Assembly: GCA_029532415.1 (NCBI GenBank)
Contig: JAQOTA010000015.1
Location: 1,054,001 to 1,118,000 of the forward strand
DNA: 64,000 nucleotides
Direction of reading: 5' to 3'
DNA from: Marasmius tenuissimus
Lineage: Eukaryota > Basidiomycota > Agaricomycetes > Agaricales > Marasmiaceae
Under the pieces are notes generated by a model. That model did no database searches and was not told the DNA's origin. It was given only the letters and a program-made list of their open reading frames with translations. Positions 1 through 12,001 of the stretch are shown here, piece by piece. Within the stretch, counting starts at the first letter, position 1. Each line of letters begins with the position of its first letter. The position numbers and the translations under genes are program-made.

Positions 1-895
1 TATATCCGACGTGGGCAGGTGTTTGGTGATTGCGCTTGCAAGGGAAGGCGCATTGGACAAAGTATCCCAGAACCAAGGATGGCTCCCAGCGACGATAAGT
101 CCAGGGATGCGTACGTGCCGCAAGGCGGTAAAAGAGACCGCAGTGTAGTCGGGCGCCGAGGTTCCCCAGTCTATAAGTGCTCTGGCGTTGAAGCGTCCGG
201 TGATCTCGAGCTCCTCGCATCGATGGAATTCAAGAGCCAATCTCTTAAATACAGACATGACGAGAGCACTGTGTTCTGTCCCGCGCCGGATGTTTGGATA
301 ATCTCCAAAATCAACCGTCAGATTCAAGACGTGACTTTTGGAATTTTGGAGGCAAAGTTCGACTAAAGGTCCAGCCCCCTTCAACTTCATGAAACCCGAC
401 AATTCGACGTATAGATAAGACCATATGCGGGGAAAGTCGAAAAGGACGGCTCTCCAACGGGAACATACGGTTGAGAGGGTTTGTGGAAGGGATGTGATGG
501 TAACTTCGCTAGCGGACTTCAAATGCCAGTCGCGGGAATGTTTGGCGACGCAGGAATAGTTCTCCCCCTCTGGGTTTGAGAAGCAAACAAGCGAAAAGAT
601 CTCCCTCCAAATCTCCACTGGGAATTTTCGTACGGCAGAAACCGAGGCACGCCGCTCGTTGATCCTCCCCACGATTGCTGCCTTCTCCGCCTCTCCCGCT
701 CGCAAAATAGCTTCGACGCGCTCCAATCGCACTATGTCCTGGTCCAAGTACTCTTTGGCTTGCTCTACTTCCTTTGCTGAGGAGATGTGGCTCCACTGGA
801 GTGAACGGGGCTCTACTGGGGGGGGCTGGAGGGGGGGAGATGCATGGCGGTTCAGTCAGGTAAAGTGGGGGTGCCACAACTAGTGCCGGTTCCAT
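1..895 (-). pseudogene. F-box-like gene copy 1, partial, with apparent frameshift
   Basis: This is a paralogue of the intact F-box-like gene at 1360-3093 and continues beyond the left window edge. Read on the minus strand, the ATG at 895 is followed by about 23 codons. The frame homologous to the second copy then resumes one base off, after a run of eight G on the plus strand (818-825). From there the frame stays open to position 1 and matches copy 2: a coiled-coil-like segment (EQAKEYLDQD), the F-box-like core (PVEIWREIFSLVCFS) and then LRR-like sequence. If the extra base is real, the ATG-initiated product is nonsense; if it is a homopolymer error, the gene is intact up to the window edge. 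F-box proteins recruit substrates to SCF ubiquitin ligases; that role here is inferred from family only. Tandem duplication is clear from the similarity along the whole overlap. Confidence 0.6.
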
Positions 896-1359
896 ATTTG
901 TTGATGTACCTTTAGACCTAAATTCATAAGTAGGTTCAATCAGTACGTTTGTATCAGGCTAGCACTAGAATACTGACCTCAGAAAGAGCAGAACGAAGGT
1001 CTTGATAGTGGTGGTCCTCCAGCAAGAAACAGAAATATTCGAATCCAATTGCCTGCCTTCGGCATGGCTAACAACGGGAAAGTTCCCGAAATTTCCTTTT
1101 TCAGAACAATACAACGCCACATTCCTTCCTTTGTCTCCCCGTGCTTTGCTCCCTCCCATGTTTCTGACTATCATGATGCCTTGGTTTTTATTAGTATACA
1201 TACCCACTACAACCATGCAAGTCGTACTAATGTCAAAACTTGTGCCCTATTTTATCACACACCCGTAGAATGCTGCGATCCTCGAGTGCAGAGATCGCAT
1301 TGGTTGTATATACAGAAGAAAGTTATATAAGATACGCTCTTCTGAACCAGCAAATCTCT
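896..1359. other. intergenic spacer between tandem F-box-like genes
   Basis: Upstream region of copy 1 and 3' flank of copy 2. I see no convincing coding sequence. The first bases upstream of the copy 1 start weakly resemble those upstream of copy 2, as expected if the duplicated unit included some 5' flank. Confidence 0.6.
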
Positions 1360-3093
1360 CTACCATGAAGTTGCATGTTCCGCCGCACGCCGGGTTACAC
1401 CATGCATCGCTGCTTCCAGCCTCGCATGGAAAGAGGGTTCGGTGAGCACTGAGCGCAACTCGGGAGACTCGTAGATGAATTGGAACTCGCTGAGGGTCGA
1501 TGATCTGTCATTGTCCGAGTCCCGCGTCGGGGCACATCTGGAAGAAACCATCGCAAGAAGTGCCTCCGCCGTGGTCAAAGCACGAGCGGACACCCACGGG
1601 AGACCGAGTCGCATCGAAAGCGACTTCAACGCCGGTACGAGAGTCGTATCGGTTTCACTCTCCGAAGTAGTCAGAGTTTCGAAGAGGTGGATAATTGGAA
1701 TGTGCACCGCCAACACATGGTCCTCCGGATGATACCGCCCCGTCCAGTCGATCGTACGCTCAGCTGAAATGCTTAGACGGGAAACGTTGGGTGTACATGA
1801 TAAGAGCCCGGCAATAGGGAACGTTGGCAAAGCGAATTCGGTATTCGTGAACGATAAAGTCAACGTTTCTGCGGAGATAGTCGACCGTTGAAATGCGGAG
1901 CGGAAGGCCGGATACCACCAAGTCTCGCTGTCGGTGAGAAGGCCTCCTGGACATCGGAGACACAAGCTCCAAAGATTGGAAAATATGAACTTTTGGAAGA
2001 GGGTGTAAAGGGTATTGGTATCATTGCCAAGACGTACTTCAAGGTCGAGCGATAGAAGGGACGGTAAAACAATTGAGTTGGTCTGAACCGTCGGCTCAGA
2101 AAGGGTATAGAGTTTGACTTTCAGGACCTGGAGGTTCCCGAGGTGTGGGAGAATCGCGAACAAAGTATGAGGGGAGTCGTCATCCAAGACTTCGAGGTGT
2201 GTGAGGGTCTTCAGAGGCAACATCTCCGACGTAGGCAAGTATTTCAAGATTGCACTTGCTAGGGAAGGTGCATGAGATAGAGCCTCCCAAAACCAAGAGT
2301 GGCCCTGAGAGGCGGTGGGTCCGTTGATACGTACACGTCGCAAGACAGGGAACGACATCGCGGTCTCGGCGCCCGAGGCTCCGCACCGTATAGGAGTGCT
2401 GGATTCGAAGTGTCCGGTGAGCTCGAGTTCCTCGCATCGGTAGAATTCAAGAGCTAATGTCTTGAATACAAACATAGCGAGGGCAATGTCTGATTCCCTG
2501 CGCCGGGGCCTCACAATTTTTCGAAGAGCGATCGTCAGTTTCAGGACGTGTGCTTTGGAATTTCGAAGGCAAAGTCCGACTGAAGGTTCGATCTTCTCCA
2601 AATTCAAGCTACCAAATAGTTCGACGTAGAGGCGGGACCATATACGGGGATAGTCAAAAATGATGGATCGCCAACGCGAACATACGGTCGAGAGTGTAAG
2701 TTGGGGAAGAGATGTGATGGTAACTTTGTCAGTGAACCTCGAACTCCGATCGCTGGAAGGTCCGACGGTGCACGAATACTTTCCATCTGAGAAGCAAACC
2801 AACAGAAATATTTCCCTCCAGATTTCCGCTGGTATCTGTCGCATGGCGGAAATTGAGGCCCGTCGCTCGTTGATTCTTGCCACGATTACTGCCTTCTCCG
2901 CCTCTCCCGCTCGCAGAATGGCCTCGACGCGATCCAATCGTGCTATGTCCTGTTTCAAATACTCTTTTGCTTGATCCACCTCCGTCCCTGAAGAGATATG
3001 GCTCCAATGAAGTGAATGTGGCTGAACTGGAGGAGCTGGAAGGGGCGCGATGCATGGTGACTCGTTCAGGCAAAATGGGCATGCCACATCCAT
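1360..3093 (-). CDS. F-box-like / leucine-rich-repeat-like protein, 577 aa
   Basis: Single-exon gene. The N-terminus has a Cys-containing stretch, then a short coiled-coil-like segment (about residues 37-75) and an F-box-like motif (QIPAEIWREIFLLVCF, about residues 85-100). This layout is very common in expanded mushroom families. The remaining ~470 residues are irregular leucine-rich sequence (LPSLLSLDLEVRL, LSRLSISAERTIDW) that probably folds as an LRR-type solenoid. In the family, the F-box binds Skp1 of an SCF ubiquitin ligase and the LRR part chooses the target; neither partner nor target can be read from the sequence. The start at 3093 is the first ATG and matches the position in the neighbouring copy. 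The gene is the downstream member of a tandem pair; the other copy (1-895) carries a frameshift. Confidence 0.85.
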   Translation of the reverse strand: MDVACPFCLNESPCIAPLPAPPVQPHSLHWSHISSGTEVDQAKEYLKQDIARLDRVEAILRAGEAEKAVIVARINERRASISAMRQIPAEIWREIFLLVCFSDGKYSCTVGPSSDRSSRFTDKVTITSLPQLTLSTVCSRWRSIIFDYPRIWSRLYVELFGSLNLEKIEPSVGLCLRNSKAHVLKLTIALRKIVRPRRRESDIALAMFVFKTLALEFYRCEELELTGHFESSTPIRCGASGAETAMSFPVLRRVRINGPTASQGHSWFWEALSHAPSLASAILKYLPTSEMLPLKTLTHLEVLDDDSPHTLFAILPHLGNLQVLKVKLYTLSEPTVQTNSIVLPSLLSLDLEVRLGNDTNTLYTLFQKFIFSNLWSLCLRCPGGLLTDSETWWYPAFRSAFQRSTISAETLTLSFTNTEFALPTFPIAGLLSCTPNVSRLSISAERTIDWTGRYHPEDHVLAVHIPIIHLFETLTTSESETDTTLVPALKSLSMRLGLPWVSARALTTAEALLAMVSSRCAPTRDSDNDRSSTLSEFQFIYESPELRSVLTEPSFHARLEAAMHGVTRRAAEHATSW

Positions 3094-3453
3094 AGTTATT
3101 GGTGTATCTTGAGATAGCTAGAAGACTTAGGATGGGTGATCTAATCAGTGCATAGGAGGCTTGTTAGCATCAAGGTGGACATCTTTGAATTTGAGGCAGA
3201 ACGATACCTGAGGTTGTGGTGGCTCTCTTGGAAGCAATAACTGGACCTCGGCACAGCACTGCATCGTGAAAGCTCCCCGAAATTTTTTTTTCAAGCAACC
3301 GAGCGAACAAATAACGCCCGAGGCACAAGACATTTTGCAGACACGTCGTAGACGCTTTATTGTGCGCGTGCGTCAAGGCAAAGCCATTATATTTGACTAC
3401 CTACGATACTTCTAACTTCCAGGCCTCTACCCTCCTCTATTATTCCTCGCTTT
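3094..3453. other. intergenic spacer
   Basis: 5' flank of the F-box-like gene and 3' flank of the FAP1-like gene, both on the minus strand. Short overlapping ORFs here have no recognisable product. Confidence 0.6.
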
Positions 3454-6400
3454 TCACGCGTCATCCTCCCAGTCATCTGGGACATCCACAGCTCCAACGT
3501 CAGGCACTGAGGGAGCAGGCGTGACATTGCTTGCAGTGGTCGTTATACCAGTCCTAGAAGTGCTAGTAACTGCTCGATCTGGTGTCCCGGTCCTACTGGG
3601 GTTGGCGCTCGGATTGGCACTGGTTGAGGAACCCGTTGGTCGTGCGCTTGCAGGTGGTGTGGGGCGCGCAACAACTGAGGTCCACCCCCTCGTCGATGAT
3701 GACGGTGTCGTAGCAGCCGGAGCAGCAATATTCGGGTTACTAGCAGCACTCGCATTCGGCTTCCGCCACGAAGGTGCGGATACAGTTCCTCCGCGAAGGT
3801 TACCAAGCTTGCCCAGACTCGGAGCAGATGGAGCAAGTGAAGCGATATATGCGGAGAGAAGAGGATGAGGGATTCGGGTGTCAACTCGGCGGATGATCTG
3901 GACACTGATTGCAATACAAACCATTAGAAGGATTTACATAGGCGACTTTCAAACTCTGCTTACCTGCGATGAGGTTCTTGGTCGACCAACTGCGTGTCAA
4001 GGCGGTATACGTGAGCAAGCTAGAGAACCGTCAGCAACCAGTTTTTGACCGTTAATACCAGGGAATCTCACGTCATGTACAAACTTTCTCCTGTCAGGCG
4101 GCATGTGGGGAAGAACTTGTGTTCTCTTCGGCGAGTTCACAAACCTGAACGAACAGAATATCAGTAAACTCGGGCAGCCTGCAAAAATAAATCGACACTC
4201 ACTCAGTGAAAGCAGTCTCCACAAGACCCAAAAACTTCATATTCGCCCTCGCAAACCCGACCAAATCGTCACTATACGTCGCTTCATTCCCTGGACTCGA
4301 TCGAGCATCCGCCTTGATCCCTAATGCGTCTGCCAAGCGAGCATTTCTCTGAGCGATGCCACACTCTGAAGTGCACTTGGGTTGCAGTCTGCTCAATCCG
4401 TTGGGACTTGAAGTGCTCTTCCCACATCGGACAGCTTGGCGAATTCGACCACAGGGACAAGTGACATATACGGAAGACTGACACGGTTCATCTTCAGGAC
4501 AGACAGCGGGGGCATGACAAAGCGCGGTGCAAGGGTGTTGTTCAGGCAGGCTGAACGATATTTGATTGAAAACGGCACAGAACCCGCGATGATTTGGACG
4601 TACCATAATTTTCGGGCTTTCCCGCACATCGATGTACAATCTCCACAGTCACCGGCATGACAAAGGCGATCACAACGATGGAATCCACATCCCATGAGCC
4701 TGTAGGTAGGAGAAAATGTGAGCAGCCGTGAAAAGATGGTAAGGTGAGAGATGCCGGTACTTACTTTCCGCATTGAGTTCCACAAGACACCTTTTCTCTC
4801 ACAAGAGAGCACTTGATGTTGCCTATCTCCTTCTTTCCACAAGCACAGAGTTTCGTAGTCAGGAAGGGACAGGGAGGACAATGGACATCCTCCGAATGAC
4901 ACGCATGGGGCGCTTTCTGATGGCCACAAGGAGGTGGAGGCTTGGAGCATGGGAAGGGACACTGCACTTTCGTCCCACAAGGAACAGGAGGCTCAAGTAC
5001 AGTGCGGCCGCACGTACAAACCAACTAATGAAGCGAAATGAGCGAGCGCTCCTGGACACGTAGAAGTGTCAAACACGTACCTCTTCAAAAGAGCTTCGTA
5101 GACAGGGTTTACAGGGCCCTTTGTGGTCTCGCTCCTCGCATTGATGGTTTCCACAAGTGAGAGTCTTCCCGCAGACTAAATCACATTCGTGCAAAGCTTT
5201 CAAAGCCTCGTCCAGTGCATCCTCGTTCATTCCAGCCTTCTTCTTCCCTTTGCCCTTTACTGGTGCTGCGAAGGAGGCCATCGGACAGCAAACGCGGTTA
5301 CACTGGTGTCTCCCACACGCCCGGAGCCCCGTACAAGGTTTGTCGCATAACACCTCACCCTGTTTTTCTTCCGGTGATATCTGACCTCCGTTAGGCCACA
5401 AATCACCGCACCTGACCTTCTTCGTTGTGGTACCGCACCGACATGGCCTAAGAATCTCGACTGAACATGGAGGACAGGGGCCGCTATGACAAGGGCTTTG
5501 GCAGGGGTGGTCGCATTGAAGGATACCGTCGTGTGTGTGTGCTTTATGACAAGGAGACCCACATGTGGGCACCGGATCGGTGCACGTTCGTCGCGGTGGG
5601 AAGACTCCGTCCGACTCGGTCGTTCTAGCGATGGCTTTCTTCCCGCACGGACATGTATGAACGCGATCGGGTGATAACGGGCAGTGTCGAAGGTCGCCCT
5701 TGTTCGAAGGATGGCAAGGCTTTTCGCAGTGATGAGTACCACAGTCGTAGAGTTTCCTGCACAAGTTTCCACAGTCGAATCCCCGTAAAGCACTTGAGAC
5801 CATAAGATGCTCGTCGGAACAACCGACTCTTTCTCCCTCCCAGACATCGCCCTCTCCGCACCTCCCTTCCCTATCGAGCTGTCCGCACCAACAACGTAGC
5901 ACCTCCCTCTCCTCGCATGGAGCGCACTCGCCCAGGTGACAGATTCTTTGACACTGATGCTTCCCGCAGGCCAAGGTCTTCGAGCAGGTAGCCCCGCATG
6001 AGACAGCCGCCTCCCTTGTCCTCCCATGCTGGTCTTTATTGTCGCCGCACTTCACAACGAGAACCTGCTTTTGGACGCATCCACAGTCAATCTCGAGGCT
6101 GACTTTACACGGAGGACATGGACCGGGATGGCATAGAAGGGAGCACGGATGTGAGCAAGAATTTCGAGGGCGCGAGCAAGGATTTCCGCAGGAATGAGGT
6201 GTTGCGAGTCGGTTATTGGGATGAGGCGTCGAACCACAGAAACACCTTCGTATATCCCGTCAGTATATATTGGGTGGCAGTCGAAAAGATAGATAATACT
6301 CACCAATAGCCATGAGTTAGAACCTTTCTTCTCCCCTGGCATCCAGGACATCTCCATTCGCCACCTCTTCCTTCCTCTCCTCTCGCTGCCCATGCAGCCT

Positions 6401-7130
6401 TGACGTCGTTGTAACTTTTCTCTGACCACGACTTGATACATTTCAAGTGAAACGTCGTCCAACAGTATTGAGGTTCGTGGTCTTCATGTCCGATTTCTCC
6501 AGCTTTCTCTTCTGCGACAATGGGTGTGAGCGGCGAACAGCTCCATGTCGGTTGGGGCGGGTGTATTGAATTAAAGCAGATCGGGCAATCCGCATATGGT
6601 GGATTGCGCAACCCACGGATGAGATTGGAGGTCAAATCATCCTCCTGAGGATCGGGGTCCCTTCTGTAGCGTTCTCGTCGAAGTTTGGATGTCGATTGAG
6701 TATCTGAAGACTCGGATTTCACTTCGTTCGATGAAGTGAGCTGGCCACCAAACTTGATCCCTTTTCGTCGACCTTGGCCTGGTGGTCGAGAAATAGTAGG
6801 TTCGGGTGTGGCTTGCTCTTCAGCATTATGAGGGCGAGGATTTGGCGGTCTCTTCCCCCTCCCCTTCCCAGTACCTCGCTCGTTTGATTTCGAGCTATCA
6901 CGACTATTTCCTCCTTCTACCGGTTTATTGTCCCTTCGGGGTGCTCTTTGTCGTGGAGGGGGTTTAGATGCATCCTTCGCAAGGGGATCGGAGGGTCCTG
7001 CTGAGCCTTCTGAAGGATTTGGACGCGGTTTACGCTTGTTATAGGCTTGTCGCGGTTGCCGTTGATTTCGAGTCGATGATTCGGCAACAGGATTCAGGAT
7101 CGAGGGACTGGATGATCCTGGTGTATCCAT
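3454..7130 (-). CDS. FAP1: FAP1/NFX1-type zinc-finger protein with R3H domain, 1091 aa
   Basis: Eight exons close in frame: 7130-6304, 6245-5081, 5024-4765, 4699-4604, 4550-4203, 4144-4072, 4019-3964, 3904-3454. The order is a basic, Pro/Ser-rich N-terminus; a RING/PHD-like finger (CPICF... with HLKC and CPGC pairs) before residue 276; the family block CFCGSTPHP right after intron 1; many NFX1-type zinc fingers with Cys-His spacing (CGKHQCQRICHLGECAPC, CGFHRCDRLCHAGDCGDC) up to about residue 800; an R3H domain (RRKFVHDLAHVYRLDTQ, about 900-950); and a Ser/Thr/Pro-rich acidic tail. In yeast the homologue FAP1 binds FKBP12 and counters rapamycin; in animals NFX1 is a DNA/RNA-binding regulator. 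The R3H domain suggests single-strand nucleic acid binding. I prefer the ATG at 7130 over the one at 7175, because the latter lies too close to the TATA element. The ORF looks intact. Confidence 0.93.
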
Positions 7131-7488
7131 ACGCGTAGGTGTGAAGAGAGCGGAAGAAATTGGTACAAGAAACAAGACTGTACGGTTTGTGTATGTGAGA
7201 GAAGAGAGTGGAGGGATTTATAAAGGGTTGCCCCGGCACACCGCGCACTACCGGCAGTGCTCACTACTCTGAGAACGTGAGTCAGCGGTACCGCCGGACT
7301 TCACGGTTTTAATATTTTCCAGAGTCAATGCAGAGACAAGTCAGTACGAGTAACTTGAAAGTTGAAGGGCGCTCGCGATCGTTGATTATCCGAGCTCTAT
7401 TCGGAGGTTACGGGAACATGCACGCCATATTCGAGCTGGGTGCAATACTACTGTTCAATGCAAGTAAAGTAATCAACCGCTCATCCAA
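7131..7488. other. intergenic region, FAP1 promoter side
   Basis: Holds the upstream region of the FAP1-like gene and the 3' flank of the first hydrolase-like gene. No coding sequence is supported. Confidence 0.6.
7215..7226 (-). promoter_or_regulatory. TATA-like element upstream of FAP1-like gene
   Basis: The minus strand reads CCTTTATAAATC about 85 bp before the chosen ATG at 7130. A TATA box normally places the transcript start 30-40 bp downstream, between the two candidate ATGs or just ahead of the upstream one. This supports using the ATG at 7130. Prediction from sequence only. Confidence 0.45.
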
Positions 7489-8752
7489 TCATTCCAATCC
7501 TTCTATCCAAGCAAGGAGGTCCCGGTTAACTTCGTCCTTCGCCTCCCATTGAACCCAGTGCCCAGTGTCGTACGAACGAATGGTCGGGTTATCACTGGTC
7601 GCCAACGTTGACTGAATCATCGGTGCGGCTGCGACTACGAAATCTTTCAAAGCGGCGCCAAAGAAGACCGGTTTGACCAGGTTGATACTCACTGGTGGTA
7701 CACCTTCACAGACGTCAGACCAAGGCACATCCGTGATCAAAAGATGAACTCACTTCCACTCACTTCCCCTTCGATACCTGAAACCGCAACTTTGTACCAT
7801 GCCAATGACGCTTCGACAGCACCGGGAACGCTATAAGCCTTCCTGTAATATGCTTCCTCCTAGTAAAGAGGAATCGAATGAGTAAGGACCAGCCTGCCCA
7901 CCGAAGGAGCGGTCCTTATTTCTGGAATCCAAACTGTAGAGGTTGATTTCCGGTCACCCTTCACCCAAGCTTCCAGCGCGCCCAACGGGGCCCAATGAGC
8001 CATCAGCTCCACCGGATCCGCGGTATGTATCAAGCTCAACCACGAATCCAAATGACTCTCAAGTATCGCATGTGCACCGCGTTGCGCCAAAAGTCTTGAT
8101 AGCCGAATGGTTCGTACCCGAATACAGCTTTCGTCTGGAGAATCCTTCAGTCCTTTATTCCTACTGATTGTTATCCGGAGATTACTTACGTTCTTGTTAA
8201 TCTCCGAGTGAGGCATCCTGAAATCCGCCCCAGGGAAGTTTCCAACCGTCAAGAAACCAAAGGCAGAAAACCTTTGGGGAAAGTAGTTCGCGAGCCTTGC
8301 AATGATTTTAGCACCCCTAATGAGTCGTAGTGAGTCTCTGGGGCTTTATTTACGCAGGAAAAGCTCGTCGACCGAGGCTCACCAGTCATGCCCGATAACG
8401 ACGGCGCTCTTGTCGATGGATTCAGCATCCAGAAGATCCACAATGTCTCTACTGATCAAACTCGATTTGTATATCTCTGGGTCCGTTGGCTTGTCTGTGT
8501 TCCCGTAGCCCAACATATCTGGTACGATCAATCCATAACCTGCTTTCTTGAAGAAGTCGATCTGAAAACGATAGTCGTACGAAAGGCCGGGCCAACCATG
8601 CAGAAAAACGAGAAAGCGCTTGTCGTTGTTGGCGGGGAAGAGAAGAAGTAGTTGTAGGTTATTCCCCGCGAGGTAGTAGTGGTTTTGTAGTTGGTTAGAT
8701 CTAGTATTCCCCGTTTGGCGAGGTCTGGGCCCTCGACGTTAGGGAGAGACAT
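7489..8752 (-). pseudogene. epoxide-hydrolase-like gene EH1, frameshifted copy
   Basis: This copy has the same exon order as the four intact hydrolases in the array, but two one-base losses break it. One lies at about 8631-8645, just after YNYFFS and before HGWPG. The other lies at about 8078-8092, inside the exon beginning TKAV. All catalytic-type motifs can still be read in separate frames: HGWPGLSYDYR, IGHDW (nucleophile Asp) and GHWVQWEAKDE (catalytic His). Unlike the other copies, the first ATG gives MSLPNVEGPDLAKRG with no signal peptide, so the secretory leader seems lost as well. Splice sites are still good (GTGAGC after GHDW, GTAAGT after EINKN), so decay looks recent. It is the leftmost member of the array. 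A sequencing error could explain one frameshift, but two independent ones plus leader loss favour a pseudogene. Confidence 0.75.
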
Positions 8753-10444
8753 TGTTGATGGGTGCGTGATTGAACGGAGAAAAAGGAACTCGATTGGATA
8801 GATATGTGTACAGTCGCGTTTCCCTATCTTCTATTCGTACCGTTCTCTAAGTTAAATTGCTAGTGACTTCACTCAACTTGAAATCTGGGCACATCTAAAT
8901 GAAAGGTTGACGATCGATTCAATCGTAAAGTCAGCTTCTCTCGGCGAATTGCGAGCTGATGCACTGACGTACTGGAGTCCCCAGGCAAAGTAGGGTAAAA
9001 CCCTTCTTAGAGCTATCCACAGATTCAGATTTTGAGGTAGGCCAGTAACTACGAGTCGCGACCTGGAACCATGACAGGAATTCACAGCCAAAACACATCC
9101 GCGAGTTGTTGTCCTGAATCTACACATGGATGAAGCGCCCCTACAGCCCTGGGACGTTAGCCTTCAGCCAATTCCTTGCTCATATCTGCGCACGCACCGT
9201 TAAACCTCAGCTAATGCTCCGACTCATCCAGCCAACCTTCAATCCCCCGGATCCGCCAATTTGACCATGTTCCAATATGGTCAACTCATCCAGTCCGGTT
9301 TCTTGCCAAGTCCACCTCGGAGCAGGATCTGAAAGAGTTGTCCGAACTGAATCATGTAAGACAACCCGGTGAGGTTAACCGCTGCGTGGCTGCAGCTGGG
9401 GTCTCTCCTGGCAGTTCAACCTTCAGAGCGTCTTCGTCTAGCGGCTCTACACGTGGGTTCAGTCCCAAAGGTGAAGTCGTGCGGACTGCAGCCAAGGGCG
9501 TTGCGCCTCCATTACGGTCACGGTGAAGTCAAGGTTATGGTGTAGGACTCTGCGAACGAAGATAACGGCGACGAGAGGAAAAGGTAGGTGAGTTGATAGT
9601 ACTGCGGTTCAACAAGAAGCACCGAATATCTCGGAGAAGAGTCCGTCTGGTAATCCGGGATGGTATTCATAGAGGGTTGTCAGGCATCTTCCTTCATCGA
9701 ACACTCGTGATATTGGACAACCTGTTCCAATGATCAGCGCGAAGACGCGGAGTGAGATCCACTGGCACGTACCATATTATCCTTGTGAGTGTCCATTTTT
9801 TCCCAAGCACAAAGTTGGAGGTTGAACACTGGGACTGGCCAGTACTAGGTCAGCCTTCTTGAGCACACGGGTTTGCTCGTGTTCTGTTCCCTAGCACTAT
9901 GGGCCCGTTAAGAGCTTATAGCCAATCCCGGAAAATGCCATGGGTATCGCGAAAGTTCAAAGGACCCATTGGGAGCTCGTGGTTGATTAAGAGAGCACGT
10001 GTGGCTGTGCACTAGGCTAAGCCTTATACAATCATTCTCCGACCACGCTCTGGGAATGGATGGCCGTCATAAAGTTGTGATAAAGAGGCCCTGTACTGCC
10101 AGTGAACTATTAGATACCTAACTCTCCAGATCTATGGCCATGGAATGGAATGCTACGAGCCCGAATAGTGAGTGAACACTTCCCCCAACGGCTTATGTTC
10201 CTCACGCTCAAAACCAAGTTTTAGTCTAGGTGGATATACTCGCCTCGCGATTACCTTTCGAAATTGAGCTAGTCATTTGATCTGTATTCGATTAGGGCAC
10301 CCACCATGGGGACGATTTATCCGCTAGAATTGAACTCTTTGTCTTTGATTTTGACCGTTGCTCGACGTATTCAAATTACGGATTGCATCAACTACTTCGT
10401 GCATGTGGCAACCTCGGGGATCGGAGCAAGCTGGATTGATTTTA
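8753..10444. other. long non-coding spacer between EH1 and EH2
   Basis: Shared upstream space of the divergent genes EH1 and EH2. I found no ORF with a recognisable product and no tRNA. A stretch near 8925-8965 (gtcagcttctctcggcgaattgc) resembles one upstream of EH3 near 13810-13835, so fragments of an ancestral EH promoter may persist here. Confidence 0.5.
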
Positions 10445-10605
10445 GCACGGCACAGACAGAGCTGACTGTACTATCAGCTTATAAACCTTCAATCTCAGTC
10501 AGCAGATTAGTTGTTGAACCTCTGGGAGTCTGGGACTATCATCTATTCGATAATACCGCTGCCTGCGGCTCTTTATGTCCGACCATGTCCTACTTAAACC
10601 CCAGG
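10445..10605 (+). promoter_or_regulatory. EH2 promoter carrying blocks shared with EH4 and EH5
   Basis: Contains GCACGGCAC, then GAGCTGACTGTACTATCAGC with TTATAAACCTTC, then CAATCTCAGTCAGC (10490-10503), and close to the gene TACTTAAACCCCAGG (10591-10605). The same blocks occur in the same order and similar spacing upstream of EH5, and partly upstream of EH4. The distal block could bind an activator and the proximal AT-rich block could be the core promoter. The matches are seen directly; the function is inferred. Confidence 0.6.
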
Positions 10606-10672
10606 CCAGGCAGAAAACAGCTCACAACGAAACAGAAGTCCTGCGGTACACTCGATCCAAGTTTCTAACACT

Positions 10673-12001
10673 ATGCGTCTCTCAATCCCCTCTCTCGCCA
10701 CCGTCTGTGTCGCCTTGGTAACTCTACCACTGGGACCCGCTGTCTCTGCAGCAGCAGCTCCGAGCCTCAGTAAACACGATTTCCTTGACCCATCCAACTA
10801 CAAAAACACGACTACCTCTCGCGGAATCGCATACAACTATTACTTCTCTCCCCCCGCCAACGACGACAGGCGTTTCCTCGTTTTCCTGCACGGATGGCCC
10901 GGACTTTCGTATGACTACCGCTTCCAGGTCGACTTTTTTAAAGAGGCTGGGTATGGAGTGATCATACCAGATATGTTGGGCTATGGAAATACAGACAAGC
11001 CAACGGACCCGGAGGTGTACAAGTCGAGCTTAATCAGTCGAGACATCGTTGACATCCTGGACGCCGAATCCGTCGATAACAACGTCGTCGTCGTTGGGCA
11101 TGACTGGTGAGTACTGAGAGCACTCCTCGCTCCAACCTCACGGACTCACCGCTTACTAGGGGTTCCAAAATTACTGCAAGGATTGCGAACTATTTTCCGG
11201 ATCGATTCTCTGCCTTTGGATTCCTGGCCGTTGGAAACCTCGGACCAGCATTCTTTGATACACCCTACCCGGTGCTGAATAACCTCGTGAGTGTATCCGG
11301 AATCCTGATTAGTATGGCTAGGGAGAACTGAACGATTTTTCAGACGAAAGCGGTAATGGGGTATGAGAGCTTCGGTTACTGGGACTTTTTCTCTCGGCCT
11401 GGTGCACATGAGATACTTGAAGACCGGCTCGAGTCATTATTTAGTCTGGCTCATACCGCGAACGCAGTCGAGACGATTGTGAATTGGGCTCCGTTAGGCG
11501 CGTTGGAGGCTTGGGTTACGAGCGATCGGAGGTCAGCATCTACTGTTTGGACACCAGAGGTAAGAATTACGCGTTTGGTATGCAGGTCAAGTTTTTCTTA
11601 CTACTTTACTTACAATAATAGGAAGAGGCACACTATCTGAAGGCCTATGGCGTCCCCGATGCCGTCGAAGCCTCGTTGGCCTGGTACAAAGTCCTGGTTT
11701 CGGGTATAGAAGCCCAAGACAACAAGAGTGAGGTCCTCTTTCATCCTATGTCGCACTACGATCTAACATCCGGCTCTCGGGGGTAGATATCTCACCGGAG
11801 AATCTTAATGTCAAGAAACCGGTCTTCTTTGGTGCCGCTTTGCAAGATTTTGTAGCTACCGCCCCATCGCAGGTCAAGGCAACGCTGGACTCCAGTGCAA
11901 ACTCGACCGTCCATTTGTATAACTCAGGGCACTGGGTTCATTGGGAGACGAAGGATGAGGTCAATCGTGATCTTCTTGCATGGATCGAAGGGCTAGAATA
12001 G
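10673..12001 (+). CDS. secreted epoxide-hydrolase-like alpha/beta hydrolase EH2, 365 aa
   Basis: Five exons (10673-11106, 11160-11286, 11344-11559, 11622-11727, 11787-12001) close in frame. Residues 1-26 form a signal peptide ending near AVSA. The hydrolase fold shows the oxyanion motif HGWP (73-76), the nucleophile Asp144 in GHDWG, a cap region with the Tyr-rich lid, and the catalytic His343 in GHWVHWE. Family enzymes open epoxides by adding water through an aspartyl-ester intermediate. Dehalogenases share the Asp nucleophile, so the substrate is open. Where EH4 and EH5 have a Lys-Arg site after the leader, this copy has SKHD, so pro-peptide cleavage may be lost. It runs towards EH3 and shares promoter blocks with EH4 and EH5. 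Confidence 0.88.
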
